Below are positions 44,761 to 59,247 of a stretch of DNA of 64,000 bases, piece by piece. Location of the stretch: positions 20,860,103 to 20,924,102 of the forward strand of contig NC_087072.1 of assembly GCF_026151205.1 (NCBI RefSeq), given 5' to 3'. Made by a program: the position numbers and the translations under genes. This DNA comes from Bolinopsis microptera. Taxonomy: Eukaryota > Ctenophora > Tentaculata > Lobata > Bolinopsidae. Position 1 is the first letter of the stretch. Every line of letters begins with the position of its first letter. The notes beneath the pieces are model-generated. The model had not been told where the DNA came from and made no database searches. It saw nothing but the letters and a program-made list of their open reading frames with translations.

Positions 44761-47700
44761 TTTTATTGTTTCTTCTTCTGGTCTGTACATTGATCTAGAA
44801 TTAGCAAGCTTACTAGAATCGGTATTTTTTTGTCTCAACTGAATTTAGAATCTGTTTCATCATTACCAACCCAAAAAACGGGACCACCACTGTTTTCCGA
44901 GTCGATTACCAACAGGAGCTGTAGCTTACCGCTGAAGTCCCTACTGGATTGCGGGTCTCACTTACAGTAGTGTATCCGAATTTGGGATCTATGGAGTAAT
45001 CTCGACACCAAGGGTTTATTACAGAATAATTCGTCTAACTCTATTGATTTTATTTATATCACAGTTGAATGTTGCAGATATAACAAAATAAACAAATTAT
45101 GTGTAAAAAGTTAAATCAAATATTGATGTAAATTAAGTTGGAAACCACACATACAATCTCTTAACATAAAACTAAGCAGTGCTTGGGACGTATCTACGTA
45201 TTAAGAATGCCTTACTGCCAGAATCATATATAAACAAATTTACATTCTCCTTTGAATCTCAATCTCGGTTTTTGCTATTTCTGTGTTGGGAGGTAATTCC
45301 TAATATCCCCAGTTCAGAATAAAACCACAATATATTACTCAGAAGAAATATAAGAATCTATTCGGAGACCCATAAAAGGTATGTAGACAAATTCAAACAT
45401 GGGCTAGAGTTAAACCGTTCGGCTCCCAACGTTTGGTTGCGATTTTTATGTTTAATGGTCATAACCAAACACCTCTATTTTAAAAAATAACTTACTAGCT
45501 GTAGAGAACCCTATATAGACTACGTGCCTAATGGAATTTTTTAAGATAATTAAGACGAGATACCAATTTTCAATGTTCCTCTGTTTCACCCATAGCTCAT
45601 AGGAAAGACAATATGTTTTAATCACGACCTTCACCAACTAAACAATTCATCTATAAATCAATTGTGGCTGTGGAATGAGTTTTGTAAAATTGCTCATTTA
45701 ATTTTAATACCTCTTGTTCTTCTGTTAAAATAAATTACAAAAAAAAGTCATTGATGAATGCCCAAAACAGGTATGGTGCTTTATGGAATGACAAAAATGT
45801 TCACTAATTCTAAGTTAAAACACAATATAATCCAGGTATCGGCAGCGCTGCCCGCCAAACGACATTATCCCATGCATATACTTCTTTATTTTCAGCAGCT
45901 AGTATGTTAGCGCGCATAACAATCGCGGCTAGCATTTTAACCTCATTCTAGTTTCACTGATTTCACATACACAATACACAATATGTCCAATTTGATTCTA
46001 ATTGTGCTCCTAATCTGATTAATTCCTAATGACAGTGATTGCTCCCTATTAACCAACCGACCAACATTTTCGGTCGAACCCTAAAATATAATACCAAATT
46101 TAAACACCAACATTAATGCGTGTATAGGCCTCCAAATCTTCTCCTCTGCTCTCGGACATTGTTCTTTGAATAAACTGTAAACTGTTTTGTATACTTAACA
46201 TATAGTGATGTGTTAACTTTGAGATAATCAAGTAAAATTATTATATTTTTTTGCACCAAAGTTCACCTAACCTTAACCGTCTCTCACTGACACCATCGCC
46301 GCAACCATTTTAAAGTAAAATTTATTAAACGATCTGACACAGTGCATGCTGGCGGTCAACGTTCCCCGTAGATAGTGAGCTCACGGAGGGGGTAATCAGC
46401 ACGTGTTAATGAAAAAGTCGTGTCTTCCACAATCCCATCTGTTGGGTCACACGTTATTGGAACTGATATCGTCTATCGTGTAAATAAATTCTAGAATCAG
46501 TATTGCAAAGTAACTTTGGTTGGACAGTGTAGGCAAATATGAAAATAACACATCTTCTTTAACTTTATCATCCCGTCCACCCAATGGACATATTAATTAA
46601 CGGCTGGTGGTGTTGTCACGTTTGTCTACCAAACGTTTCGCGTTGCGAATGCCGGCCCATCGAGGAAAATCTTTTACTTTGTATTTTAACCATTATAAAG
46701 TATGATTAGTCGGATATAGTAATGAGTTTCAAACAGTCGGCCGAAACGAAAAAGCAAAACATTTGATTTTTGTTTCGGGCGACTGAATTTTGATTGTCCG
46801 TCAAATGATTTGTGTCGAGTAGTGTTGAATACTCATATTAAACATGATTAATTGATTTAATTTTAGGAATTGGTAATAACTATCCTTTGACCAAGTTTAA
46901 TAGTTTAATGAGAGCACCCCAGCAGCTGGGCCGCGCGGCGGCTTTGAATGTAGCGGCCTACAAGCTTGAAGCTAGGCAGCTGCAGAAAGGCCCGCGCGCG
47001 TTCACAGTCAGCGTACCGGCTTTCGTTTTGAATTTTACAAAAACAAAGGCTACTTTTAATGATTATTAATGGAATTATCGGTATATTATTTATTATTCAA
47101 TAAGTATGATTCTTCTGTGGAAAATAAAATTGTATTTTTACTTAAATGTATTTACTTAAATCCATTTGGCTAGTTTTAGTTATTTTAAGGATCAACTCTG
47201 TCCGAACTAACGTGCTCTAGACATCAAGTATGACACGTAACCAAAGTTTGAAAAAAGAACTTCAACTGTCAAACTGGAGTTTTGAAATCTCCGATCTCAA
47301 GCAGCGATCCTTAACAAGCGAGAAATCTATCGTTTGGTTTGTTTTTCCCGGGATTGTCTCGTGGTTGTTCAATAAGGTGTGAATGTAATTGTGAAGATAG
47401 GTAAATAATAAAAATTAAATTAGCATTTTACAAATGGTACACAGAACCTGGTCCAAATCTAATTGCCACCGCATTGTTGCGAGAAGCATTTTGGCTGGCG
47501 TCGAAGCACCCAGTTAGAGTGCATCGCGCAACAACAAGTATAAAAATTTTTGAAAGTAAAGATTTTATAGTTTTTCTTATGCTGCTGATTACGATCACGT
47601 CAACGAGGAAGGATTAATATTAACAATCAAATTAGTCTACCAACCTCTAATGATACTTTACCACCCTCGCGGTAACATTAACCTAACTTTTAACGTGTAT

Positions 47701-49451
47701 TATATTATATACTGCTTTTGGACACGAAGGGAAACAACATAACATAAGGCGCGTTAAAATTATTTATTATATAGAAGTGGTTGAAAGTATTAAAATATAA
47801 TCATGTCATTTTTCTAACAGTATACAGGTAATTTCAGCATTGTACTTGTCTAGCTATTGTCTTAATAATAAGGATAGGACACATTTCCGAAAATGAATAA
47901 CCAAATTCCAATAGATACAAAATTAAATCTACAAAATCACATCACAACAAAAATTGTATCACTTTTGACACCCACGTCGTTTCACTGTAGTAGAGTTTCT
48001 ATCGATACAGGGGGAAATCGCGCATTCGAGTGCGGCGGGTCATACAACGTTATGAAATAAGCTCTTACAGGCTTGTATATAGGAAGTTTACCAACCTACC
48101 AGGACGAGCGCGATTGGACACGTCCGACGTCAATAGTTGGAACATGATAATTTTGACGAGTATCACCCGTTAATTAGTAAAAAAATTTTTTAGTAAAACA
48201 ATTTAAATTTTGGTATTTATTAATAACAATCAAAACATATCAATATCAAAAAAGAGATCCGCTCGGTTGGTTGACTGCCTCAGTATGTGTGAATAATTTA
48301 AGCTTGAGAGGTGCCCAGCGCATTACAGAACATATGCGCGAATCACATGATCACGAGGGACACTTTTAGCGCCAATGTAATGTAAACTTTCTAGAAATCG
48401 TACATCACTACGAGTTACTCATGCTTTTAATTTATAGAGTGCGGATTGTCATGTATTTCATTCATTCATACTTATTCGGTTTAGAGAATCTGTATATTTA
48501 AGAGCTCACTATTTCGTTTGAACTAAGAAACAAACGTAAAAAAGGAACAATATATACCGACGACAATACCAAGGACCCGAGTGCGCATTGACTTTTCCGG
48601 ATCCGTTTTTTACCCGAATGGCTTATCCTCCAGTTACTCATGCTGCATGAATAGTCTGATAATAGTTTGTTTTTATCTCTATGCAAGCATTCTGTAAAGT
48701 TGATTGACGTATTTATAATAGAAGATCCAGCCAACCTCCGCATTACACTCTTTTGTATGCCAGGTTCGTTTATAAAATCTAATCATATAATAAGAATTAT
48801 CCCAATATTCTAAGATGAACTGTATATCTAGCCTCAACGTTATTAAAATCCTAATGGATGAATTAATCAAGTAATGTTTCCCTTCCAACACTACTAAACA
48901 ACAAACAAAATTCTTGCTCACCAGTGTGACGCGAATTCGTAGGGGCATGCGTTGTCAGATAACTCCACCCCCGACGACAGCGTCGAGAAATTTATCAAAT
49001 ATGATGCATTTGCGCCATACTGACACATTTTATATTTATATTTTATTACAAAGCAAATGGTTCCCTTTTGCCAGCCTTATATTAGTCCAAGTACTGCCCG
49101 TTCTGGCTCATGCAGAACATGCGCCAACTAAAATTGTGTGTTATATGCCAACATGGAATTTAATTGTATCACGTCGTAACCCCTATCAATGCACGAATTG
49201 TTTTTGTGGCGAAGTCACAAATAACGAAGGCTCGCTGGCACCGGCCGAACTCGTGCGCGCAGGGCTACAAAATGCAACAAAGATTATGGGACTATAGATT
49301 TATGAAAATTTAAACCTTCAAATTCAATCCATTAATGAAATATTTTTAAAATAACTTTCGCCTCCTGCTTAAGAAATTTATTTTATTTTTGATAAGTATA
49401 GGCTCGGCGCTGACATATAATTAAGTGCTAGCACGCCGCGCTTATTATGAT
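44761..49451. other. Rest of macro-unit copy 1, no gene recognised
   Basis: AT-rich DNA with GC islands near 46,920-47,010 and 48,000-48,130. The frame at 48,914-49,297 (127 codons) is not preserved in copy 2 (62,298-62,700) and resembles no family I know. Confidence 0.5.
46734..46785. repeat. Imperfect inverted repeat (hairpin) in macro-unit copy 1
   Basis: CAGTCGGCCGAAACGAAAAA pairs with TTTTTGTTTCGGGCGACTG around a ~13-nt loop. The same structure is kept at 60,136-60,186 in copy 2. Confidence 0.7.
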
Positions 49452-52400
49452 AGAAATTTATGATTGAGTAATCAATGTTCGAGTAATAGAGTTTGTAGGT
49501 TTATAACCTGCCAGATGCGCGCCCCGATCGAGTTGAAACAAATATTTTTTAATGAGTATCACCCGATAATATATAGTAAAAAAGTATTTTTACATAATAT
49601 ATCTAATTTTCATGAGTTTCTTAGCGATGTTTTAAGTTTGACTAGGTTATTATGATATTAAATATTTTGGTTGCAATATGGCAATATAATCTTAAATTAT
49701 TTTTACTTGAAAAGTTTGTTTTTACTTACAATTATTGTATTAAATTAAAATGTTGTGTTTTACATATTTAATACTGAATTTATCGAGCGACGCACACACG
49801 TGAATTCTTTTCGTTCATTGCATTTCATGCAAATCGCAGGTGCACCTAAGATTTCTCAGATGGTTTTTATCAGACCATAATTTCAAAGCTTGTGTCTGTT
49901 TGACATGTGAAGGTCCTCCCAGTCCCCACACACGTACCATGGTGGAATCTTGCTCAAGCAAAAACGACATGAGCTTGTCAATCCTTTTCATTTGCAGTGC
50001 ACACCATTTTTTTTTCACTATTATGCTCATGGCTCCGACATGCATAACATATGGGCACTCTGGTTTTTGAGCGATATGATGTAGTGACTTACAATGCTTG
50101 TTAATTGAGAATACACTCTATGGGTACATGACAATTGACGATCAGTTATTTTCTTCAGCTCAATTAGGAAGTAGTCCGAAGAAGCGTTTACACGACATTT
50201 CACAGTGAGACAATGGTGGTAAAATTATCAAGAAACATTCAAAAATCACACTTTTTTTCGTTAATTAATTATTGCGCTGAAAACTTTTCAGGTCTAAATT
50301 TACAGTTGTAAATATAAATTAGCACACACAAGTCTAAACTAGACCAACAGCTCACACTTCAATAACTTCAAAACAATCCCCTAAAGAAAGGTAATGACTG
50401 AAACAACTCCAAGTACCGTTGAGCGCTACCTTCTATCAGTATTGTACCATCTCTACCACCACCTCGCTATTTAGGAAATCGGATAGTTTCTCATAGCCAT
50501 AAAGAAGAAATCATAAAGCGGACAGAAATAACACTTGGTAATCATAGGGAAACCTAGCAGTCAAGGCTGATATGGGATGTGGATTGTACGGTGCTAGACA
50601 AACTTATCAACATATAGACGGGAAACGATATGTCTTGGTGATCAAAACTGTTTCATATCAGTATTTTTTTGTAACAATCTTCTTTTCGTGAGTAATTTTT
50701 CCCTCTGTTTCACTTAATGTTAGCAAAGCAACTTGCCTCGCTTTTCCGTTTCCTACAAGAATGACGAATTAACTAGACAAGCTACTTCATAGTCATGGTT
50801 TTATTTGGCTAGCAGCGCTGCCCCATACTTGGATACGTTGTATCATGTATCAGGAGTTAATTCTATTCAGTCCCGAAATATATGCGATGCACATGTTTTC
50901 AAAGAAGAGTGGAGCATCTTGATGCGTATTCGTACCTCTATTTTGTTTACATTGTCCATGCACCAGGAATTTATAAATTCTGGGGTTGTACGATTGGTCT
51001 AGCTTATGTATACATTTCGTAAAGCGAGGAAAACTGAAACCTGAACACTAAGCGACCATCTTGGTGTATCAGTCGTGTGTTTTGATCTCTCTTCCGCCGG
51101 TTGGAATGAAATACATTCTTGCGAGTCAGCAATCAAATGACATTTTCACAAGATTTTCAAGCTATCTTACAGTCCTAAACCTTGCAACAAATCCAAAAGT
51201 GACCTAATCACCAATAAGAAGTTTTCGGCAATTTCGTGAGGAAATCACTATCGTTAACAACAAGTTTGTTCAGGGGATTTGAATCAAGCTGCTTACTGAA
51301 CCAACCACGTAAAGTTCACAAGCGCATCGAATAAAATAAAATTGGGTATGATTATTTAGAGAACGAGTCTTGTGAAACGTATAACATATTATATTATATC
51401 TGACATTAATCAAGCTGAATACTTTATGAACATCTGCGTTTTATTTTCTTACCTAAAAACATCAGTCAGAATATCAAGAATAACTTTTCTGCAATGGAAC
51501 AATGGTCGGACTCTTGTTCCTCATGCGTGAAGAATCTGAAATATGACAATTGATAATCAAAAATCTAATTTACAGATCACATATTACGTTATAATGTAGT
51601 AATGTTGTACAGTTTCCCTTTAAGTTAACTTCGAGCACCGACCTTCAGAACACCTAACCTAAGACCCTAATCTGAAACCCCAAAAAGATAATAACTACCA
51701 TACCCCACAAAATCTATAATCAATTTAAAAAAATGTCTCGTGAGTTACTGTAGATCACCTTGATCTAGAAAGCACTCGAGGAACACTGCGACATGTCCAC
51801 CATCTATCTGGTTTATTAATAAGCAGTATAACGCACACAACCTCTCCTGCTCCTTCATCAAACATGTTCTTTATAAATTCTACCTGGGCAGAAGGATTTG
51901 TATGTACACTCGTGTATGCTGATTCAAATAACTATTCATAAGGGTCCGTATGATCATAATAGAACAAAACTCTTGCCCAAATAAATTTGAAATATTCATG
52001 ATAATTCTTCAACTGTATTAGGCGAAGGTGGGTCAAATTGTGAAAACCCCCAATTATGTGGTAAACGTGGCCCGATACAATTTGGCTAATTCTTGTGTTA
52101 TGAAATTGTTTCTTCATAATTCCAAATTGCAAGAATTGATTACACAAATTTTATGTTACATCCACATTTTTACGGGCCACACTTTATCCTCTGATAAGAT
52201 CTTACTAATTAATTGAATTATACACCACTACTAATTATGTCAATCTGAGTTTTACTCACACTCTGAGTTATCATCGCATGAAAAGGTTAGAAAGCATGGG
52301 TGTTGACTCGCCACATAACACCTCCTGAAGAAACGACTCTTTTTTAGTTGAGTTCCCCGTCTTCTGATGGCTCTTCTTGATTTCTCAACATACCCTCTTG

Positions 52401-53535
52401 ATCTTAGTACTGTTTTATATAGTAAATAATTAATAATAAGAAAGTTATCATAAACAGTTCCAATCGAAGTAATCTAAGAAGCCTACATTTTGAGAATGTC
52501 ATGGAAGAGTCATCCAACATGAAATAAAATCTGTGTCCAAATGGTGCTCATATCAAAAGATATATGAAGTAAAAGTTGAACTCCAAACAGAGGCATTGTA
52601 ACTCCGAATTATAAACTGAACAGACACAAATTGTCATGTACTACAAACTCAATACTACAAAAATACCTCAAAAAACTGTCCAAAGTTTCCATATTGACAG
52701 TTATGTTATCTTTAACAGTATTATTGCAGCCTGATCAGACAAATATAATCAAGAGGGAGTCTTTTAAAAAGAAGAACCTTGGTGTAATAGCTCCTCCAGT
52801 ACTGACTTCAGTCCATGTCACCGTGTATGTTGTGTTCACATGTTATGACAAACATGGGGTTAAACATGGTAGACTAATGTGACTGAAGTATGTCCGACAG
52901 TGTAATCGAACAGCTCGTTTTTTTTCTCTCCAATCTCGTCAAACCTAGCACAGAATGAGATCTATTAAGGGAATTAAGAACATAAGCCAAACAGTTGTGT
53001 AAAAAAATTTAAAAATTGAGAAATATTAAATTATGAATGGCTTGGTTTACTGCTCAAAACTAGGATACAAAATACTTATACTACATACCTGACAAATCTG
53101 TGTTTTATTAAGACAACAAAAGACATTGGTTATCTGGCGATTGTCAATCCAGTGCGTTCAAATGATTTCTTTCATACCAATTTTGACTGTTTTTAAAGGA
53201 TTTGATACTGTATTGGCACAAATGTGGCCAAATAAATCATCCACTAAAGATAACTTACCATTTGATGAACTCCATTTTGTCATTGCTTCCCCTAAAAGTA
53301 AAAAAATGTAATTGACCAAAATTGGAATAATTTCATTCAAAGTTGAACTAGCATCGAGCATGGAATGAAAAGGAATATTCCAGGTCTTCCATTCTTCACA
53401 TCAGCTTCACCACGCTGATCACTCAGTCACCTCACAATTATGTTACTTCATCACCCTTCACCTACATTATTTAGCTAATCGCAGATTTATAATCGTCGGT
53501 ATACTAAGTTGTTTATGACCACATCCGAAGGATGG

Positions 53536-53566
53536 GTTGGGGGGGGGGGGGGGAAAAAAAAAAAAA
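53536..53566. other. Copy-specific G/A homopolymer
   Basis: About 16 G followed by 13 A, where copy 1 (near 40,257) has only GATGTGATAAGAGG. Likely an assembly or base-calling artefact. Confidence 0.6.
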
Positions 53567-54829
53567 TTAAAAGGAATGTTCCCAAAATAAGAGGTCAATA
53601 TTTCCTGGACAACTACCTCTCTGTCATGACATACTCGACAACCGACACATCTCCACCATCGTCAACTTTGCAAACCACACTAAATGGTTAATAGTGCCCA
53701 GAGAGCTGGACCAGAACTGGTTGTAACATAGCAACTACTTACACGTCGTCTTAGTCGCCTCTCTCTTCACACCGCCACCACTGAGCGTTCATCTATGGAC
53801 TACACCCCAGCAACACTTACCACATCATTTACTAAACAATCTGATTCCACCGGCATCCTCCCATAAGACTGCTGCCATACCCCATGAGTAGGCAAAAGCA
53901 TCCGACATGCAACCTCTCCGTGGGCCAACCAGGCCCAGCATAATCTTAAATTTTTTTAAATCCGAAGGTTGATGAACCTTGGGAAGTGAATTAGAGACGT
54001 CATATCCATACCTTATAACCCGCTCCTATGACCCCGAAAAACTATTTTCCAAACAAGATTAGTCTGTCCTAGACATACTGTATCATAACAAACTTACCAC
54101 AAATAAGTATAATATTCTTTTGAACTGCCACTCAAGTTTTCTTCAACCTCAACGTTTCTTCAGTGAAACGATTAATACATATACATCTTTATCCACTGTC
54201 TTAAGTGACCACAGTGCCTTAAATCTCTTTCATAGCCGATCACCAATCGAGAATGATTAACACATGACTATTTTCAGGAAGTGGAGCCATGGAAGAGGAA
54301 AACAGCCGGCCATCTGAAATTCCTGAACGAGGGACTTGGACACGGACAGGATCTGAGCTGATTAGTGAAACCAGGGCAAACAAAAAGTTTCGTGAGCTTT
54401 TTAAGAAATTGTGAGTTCAAACCCCCTCTCAGAGCAAGAAGATTAGATGGAGAATGTTCGGGTCATATTTTACGTAGTGGTTGACAAAACACCGGCCAAT
54501 GTATCTCTTTCTTTGCTGTATCTAAGAATGAAAAATTAAAAGGGCTATGCAGTATAAGATGTCCCGGCAAAGCAAACCTTAAATCTTGATGGTTGACCTT
54601 AAAGATCGTAATTTGTTATGATAACATTGAGAAAATTGAATGAAAAAAAGGATATTGCCACTGTTTACAATTTTGGAGGAACCTTTGTAGTTGGTTGCAC
54701 AGTTAACTGGTGTGAAGATGATTTAACCCATGTAAATTCGGTATACATACTCAAGTTCGACACCTACTCTAGTCGACACGTACTGTATATCAACAAACCC
54801 TAAGGTTTTTTTTTAAAAAAAACAAAATA

Positions 54830-57800
54830 TTCCCAAACAATATACACATAATTTAGCAAATGACACTATAGTAAATCAAACCCATTAAGAATTTCAAAAA
54901 ATTCCTTAACAATCAAAAAATTTTTTACCCTTGGACTTGTGGCACCAAGATAAGATCTAGACGTTTATATCTAAATGTTTTTTCTCGCACCTCTGTCCTC
55001 CACGGAAGAAAAAGGAAAAACATTTTTTCCCACTTGTGGGTATGTTCTAGGATTTCAAAGCGAAGTGCGCTTTCTTATGTATCCTACAAGCGTCTGAGTA
55101 CCCTCTTGCCATGTGGTACTTCGCATCTTACTGGCCAGCTTCTTGACCAGTCTCCAGGCTTCAACCACCCATATCACCAGAATTCGAGAACACAAGGTGT
55201 GAAGGCTTCCTTTTCTCCACTCCCCCCCCCCCCCCCCCCCCCCCCCAATTCAAGAACCCTTGCAAAGTTGTAACATATCGCTTTCTCTCATTTTCATGGA
55301 CAGTTACATTGCTTGTATCGGTATTTGCTTGCATTGGAGGGGGCTGGGCATGAAATACCCTTACATACCAAAAAAATGCCCTCTCTGAAGCATTCCAAAT
55401 CGAATCTTGCCAGAGAATGTCCCGCTGGCTTGGGTCTCCTAGACTGATTCCCGTTTGGTAATTAGACCATCAACTGAAGAAGAACTGGCCCAGCTGCCAT
55501 CCTTGCATTTCACAGTTCCTCATTATTTCTGCAAGGTTCTCTCAGCGATTTGTGCCGCAGTGACACATATCCACCAAGTTTGGCAGATGATCGCATGGTT
55601 GCTGAGTATTTCTGGCCACACGCGTACATGTTTTAGGGCAGTCCCCGTTAAGTTTCAGGTTGTAATCGAGAAGCTATTTGCATCTGAGAACTGTTGTTAT
55701 TCATCATATAACCATACTCTTTTAAAGGTAGTTGGCTTGTTACCAAGCACTTGCCCCTTCTCAGCCGCTAGTTTGGAACAGTCAACTTTGCCAGTGGTGT
55801 TACTCGAGCTCCGGCGTATTTCTGCTTGTTTTGTCGAATAAAATAGATTTCGTTCTGTCGTTATCTCAGTTTTCCACTCCTTTAATATGTCCTCCAGCCC
55901 TGGTATTGTCTAACTGCTTTGAGAATAGCTTTCTATAAGGGGTTTTGTGGCTCTACTGAGAAAATTGTACTCTCGTCAGCCATTTCCAACAAACTGGTAT
56001 ACCCCCAATCCTGCCATATTCTTGGTGGTTAAGAGCCAATATGTTCCTTAGTTTCACAGTGCAGCTAAACAGCCTGTTAATGATAGCTTGTGAATCTACT
56101 CATCACGTGTTTTACTTTTCTACTAGAGGAGTGAGCCTATCTGCAACTCCTGGGGGAGTTCTGCACACATAGTTCCATCTTTTACTAAGCCCATACATGA
56201 ATGCACTGTAATGCATTTGAGGTTCTCTTGATGCTATATCACTAACTGTTTAAGATCAACAACGACCATTCTTGAACTTTTTCCTCAATGAAAGCCTCTT
56301 TTCCTTGGTCTGTTCCGATGAAGCTGCCCAGATATCGTCGACCAATGCTGTCACATTGACATCTGGAATAGGTTCTTGCCTTCTCTTCGTGCTCAGGCTT
56401 GACTATCACCCCTGTTTAGAAGATTTAGGGTTGTATCCAAAGAGTGGTCCTTAATACAGAGTTATCCCACCACTTCCTTATTTCCTACCAGTTTTCCCCC
56501 CGCAGCAGAGTCGATCAGGCATACCAGATCTGAGTCACCTTTCTCCATGTTTCCTGCATCAATCAATGGTTATATGTACACAGAGGCATAAAATCCCATG
56601 GCAGGTGAATCACCTTGTGTGGTCCCTTCTTCACTAAAAAGATGGCTCATCTCCTCCTACAATGAACAGTCAGCAGGCATTCTGTAGGTGTTTCCATAAT
56701 GAAAGTAGCAACTTCTGGACAAACGATGTTTCATGTTGTTGAGAGCACCGCTCGTCTGCAAGTTGAATGCAGTCTCTGCATCACTAAGATGATATCTTCA
56801 TTTTCAGGGTATTCAAACAGTCCTGCAGCAGGGACTGCTGCTTCCCACTCCTCCCTAAGACGCAGCACAAATTGAATAGGAAGCAGTGGTGCTCCAACCA
56901 TATCTTTCAGTAGGAGGGTCATTACTGTATTTCCCTATTATCCTTCTAAAGCACTTCACCCTATGCCTACTGCCTGACTCCAGGCTTTTTTGATCCAGGG
57001 GGACAAGTCACATGCTGTCAATGAAGGCAACAGCGTTAGGATCCAATTCCGGACAACATAGTTTTTCCTTGCTAGCCCTGCTATGGCATTACATAGAGTC
57101 CACACCCTTCATACCAAAACTGTTTAGAACACAGTAGTCACTTCCATGCATCCGCATCCATCCCTGAAGTCCCTGCAGCACCCTGTACTCTCTTTGCTGC
57201 TTTGTCTTATCGATTCCCCTTCAACGTCGAATATAACGGCCTAGACCCTCCTCACTGTTCCACGTCAGACACTGACCCTTTGATGCAGGAGATGCCTTGG
57301 TATGCTCTCTTTCAGCCTTTTATCACATCTGGAGTAGTTCAAGAATCCCGGTGGCATTTTCTACCAATCCACACACCGCATTGCTGCACTGACTTTTCTT
57401 TCATCATGAGTCGAGTGAGACCCTCTCAACATGCCATGTTTATTTTTCCCCTTTCCCAATCTCCAGCATAATCTCCTAGGGTCCTCTCCTGCAGATGCTC
57501 TTCTAGCTTACCTCCTGCCACAAATCAAGTCTTCTCTTCAACAATTCAGTGTGTTCCATGCTTTGACCTCTTTGAGGTTCTTCTGCAACAGCAGTGTATG
57601 GCAATTATCAAAATGGTGATGGTCACTGATTCCATAGCAACTGCCTGATGTGAAATTGTCGGCCACTTTATGTCATTTCTTCGATGAATAGCTTTTCCTG
57701 CTTGCCCCTGAGGGAAGCAAAAATATGTTTCTTCTCCATTTAAACTATAACACAAATATATTTTCCTCACATTTGTCAAGAACTTCCCAACTATTCCATG

Positions 57801-58120
57801 GACCTAATTTTTTAATCGAGATGGATTCACTTACATTATCATGATCCTGGGAAACAGCACGTCTTTGCCTCTTCTACCACAGTATCAGCGTCCTTTGATT
57901 GTTGTTTTTAGGCATCTTGTACATAGATATTCCATCATGTTGCTTTCACTCATTTTCTTGTAATCTGTTTTACAGATGTCTTCAAGAAAGTCCCTATGAT
58001 GCCATGAGTGACAACTATCGCACAGCAAGCCATCGTCCATACTCAGTCACTTTAAATATCGCATAATTTGGACAAGTCTCGTTAAGTGTCCCTCAAATCC
58101 TTGATTGATTGGAGACAGTT
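54830..58120 (-). mobile_element. Degenerate reverse-transcriptase element in macro-unit copy 2
   Basis: This is the counterpart of 41,500-44,760. Here even the YADD box (about 56,500-56,530) is split by inserted bases, which supports sequencing noise as the cause of many frame breaks. A C run of about 26 at 55,221-55,246 interrupts the nuclease-like region. Confidence 0.65.
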
Positions 58121-59193
58121 TTATTTGTTTCTTCTGGGTCTTTACATTGATCTAATTAGCAACTACTAGAATCGGTTTTTTGTTCTCAACTGATTAGGAC
58201 TGTTTTCATCATTTCCAACCCAAAAACGGGGACCACACTGTTTTTCCCGGTCGATTACAACTAGGAGCTGTAGCTACCGCTGACAGTCCCAGACTGGATG
58301 CGGGTCTCCTTAACATAGTGGATCCGAATTGGGATCTGATGGAGTAATCTCGACAACCAGAGGGTTTTTACAGAATATTCGTCTAACTCTATTGGATTAA
58401 TTATATATCACATTTTGAATGTGGCAATATAACAAAATTAACAAATTTTGTTTAAAAAAGTTTTAAATCAATAGTTTGATGATTAACATTAAGTTGGAAA
58501 CACACATACAATCGCCTTAACAAAAACTAAGCAGTGCCTTGTGGAACGTATCTACGTATTAAGAAATGCTTACCAGATTCACTATATAAACAAATTTACC
58601 ATTCTCTCTTGAAACTCATCTCGGTTTTGCTATTTCTGTGTGGGGAGGTATTCCTAATATCCAGTTAAAACCACTATTTATTACTCATAAGAAATGTATA
58701 AGAATTCTATCGGAGACCAAAAAAGGTATGAAGACAAATTCAAAACATTGCTATAGTTGACCGTTCGGCTCCAACGTTGGGTGCGATTTTTATGTTAAGG
58801 AGTCTACCAAACCTCTAGGAAAAACATAAATTACCTAGGCTGTAGAGAACCTATATAGACTAACGTTGCCTAATGGAAATATTTTTAAGATAATTAGACA
58901 AGAGTAACAATTTCAAAGTTCTCTTTTCACCATATCTCATAGTAAAGACACTATGTTAATCACACCTTCTAGTTCTCCAACAAAACAAATCATCTATAAA
59001 TCGATTGTGGCTGTGGAATGGGATTTATGTAATATTGGCTCATTTAATTTTAATTCCGTCTTTTTCTTCTGTTAAGAATAAATTACAAATCATTGTAATT
59101 ATTGCCCAAAACATGAATGGTGCTGAAAGGAATGACAAAATTTCACTGAATTCTAAGTATAAACACACTATAATCCAGTATCGGCAGCGCTGC

Positions 59194-59247
59194 CCCCCCC
59201 CCCCCCCCCTTCCGCCCCCCCCCCCCCCCCCCCCCCACCCACCCCCC
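59194..59247. other. Copy-specific C homopolymers
   Basis: Two long C runs lie between GGCAGCGCTG and GCCAAAAACG. Copy 1 reads CTGCCCGCCAAACG at 45,848. With 55,221-55,246 this is the second C-run insertion unique to copy 2. Confidence 0.6.

Noticed and set aside
48914-49297. A 127-codon frame in array copy 1
   Set aside because: It is not open in copy 2, has no recognisable domain, and lies in indel-rich sequence.
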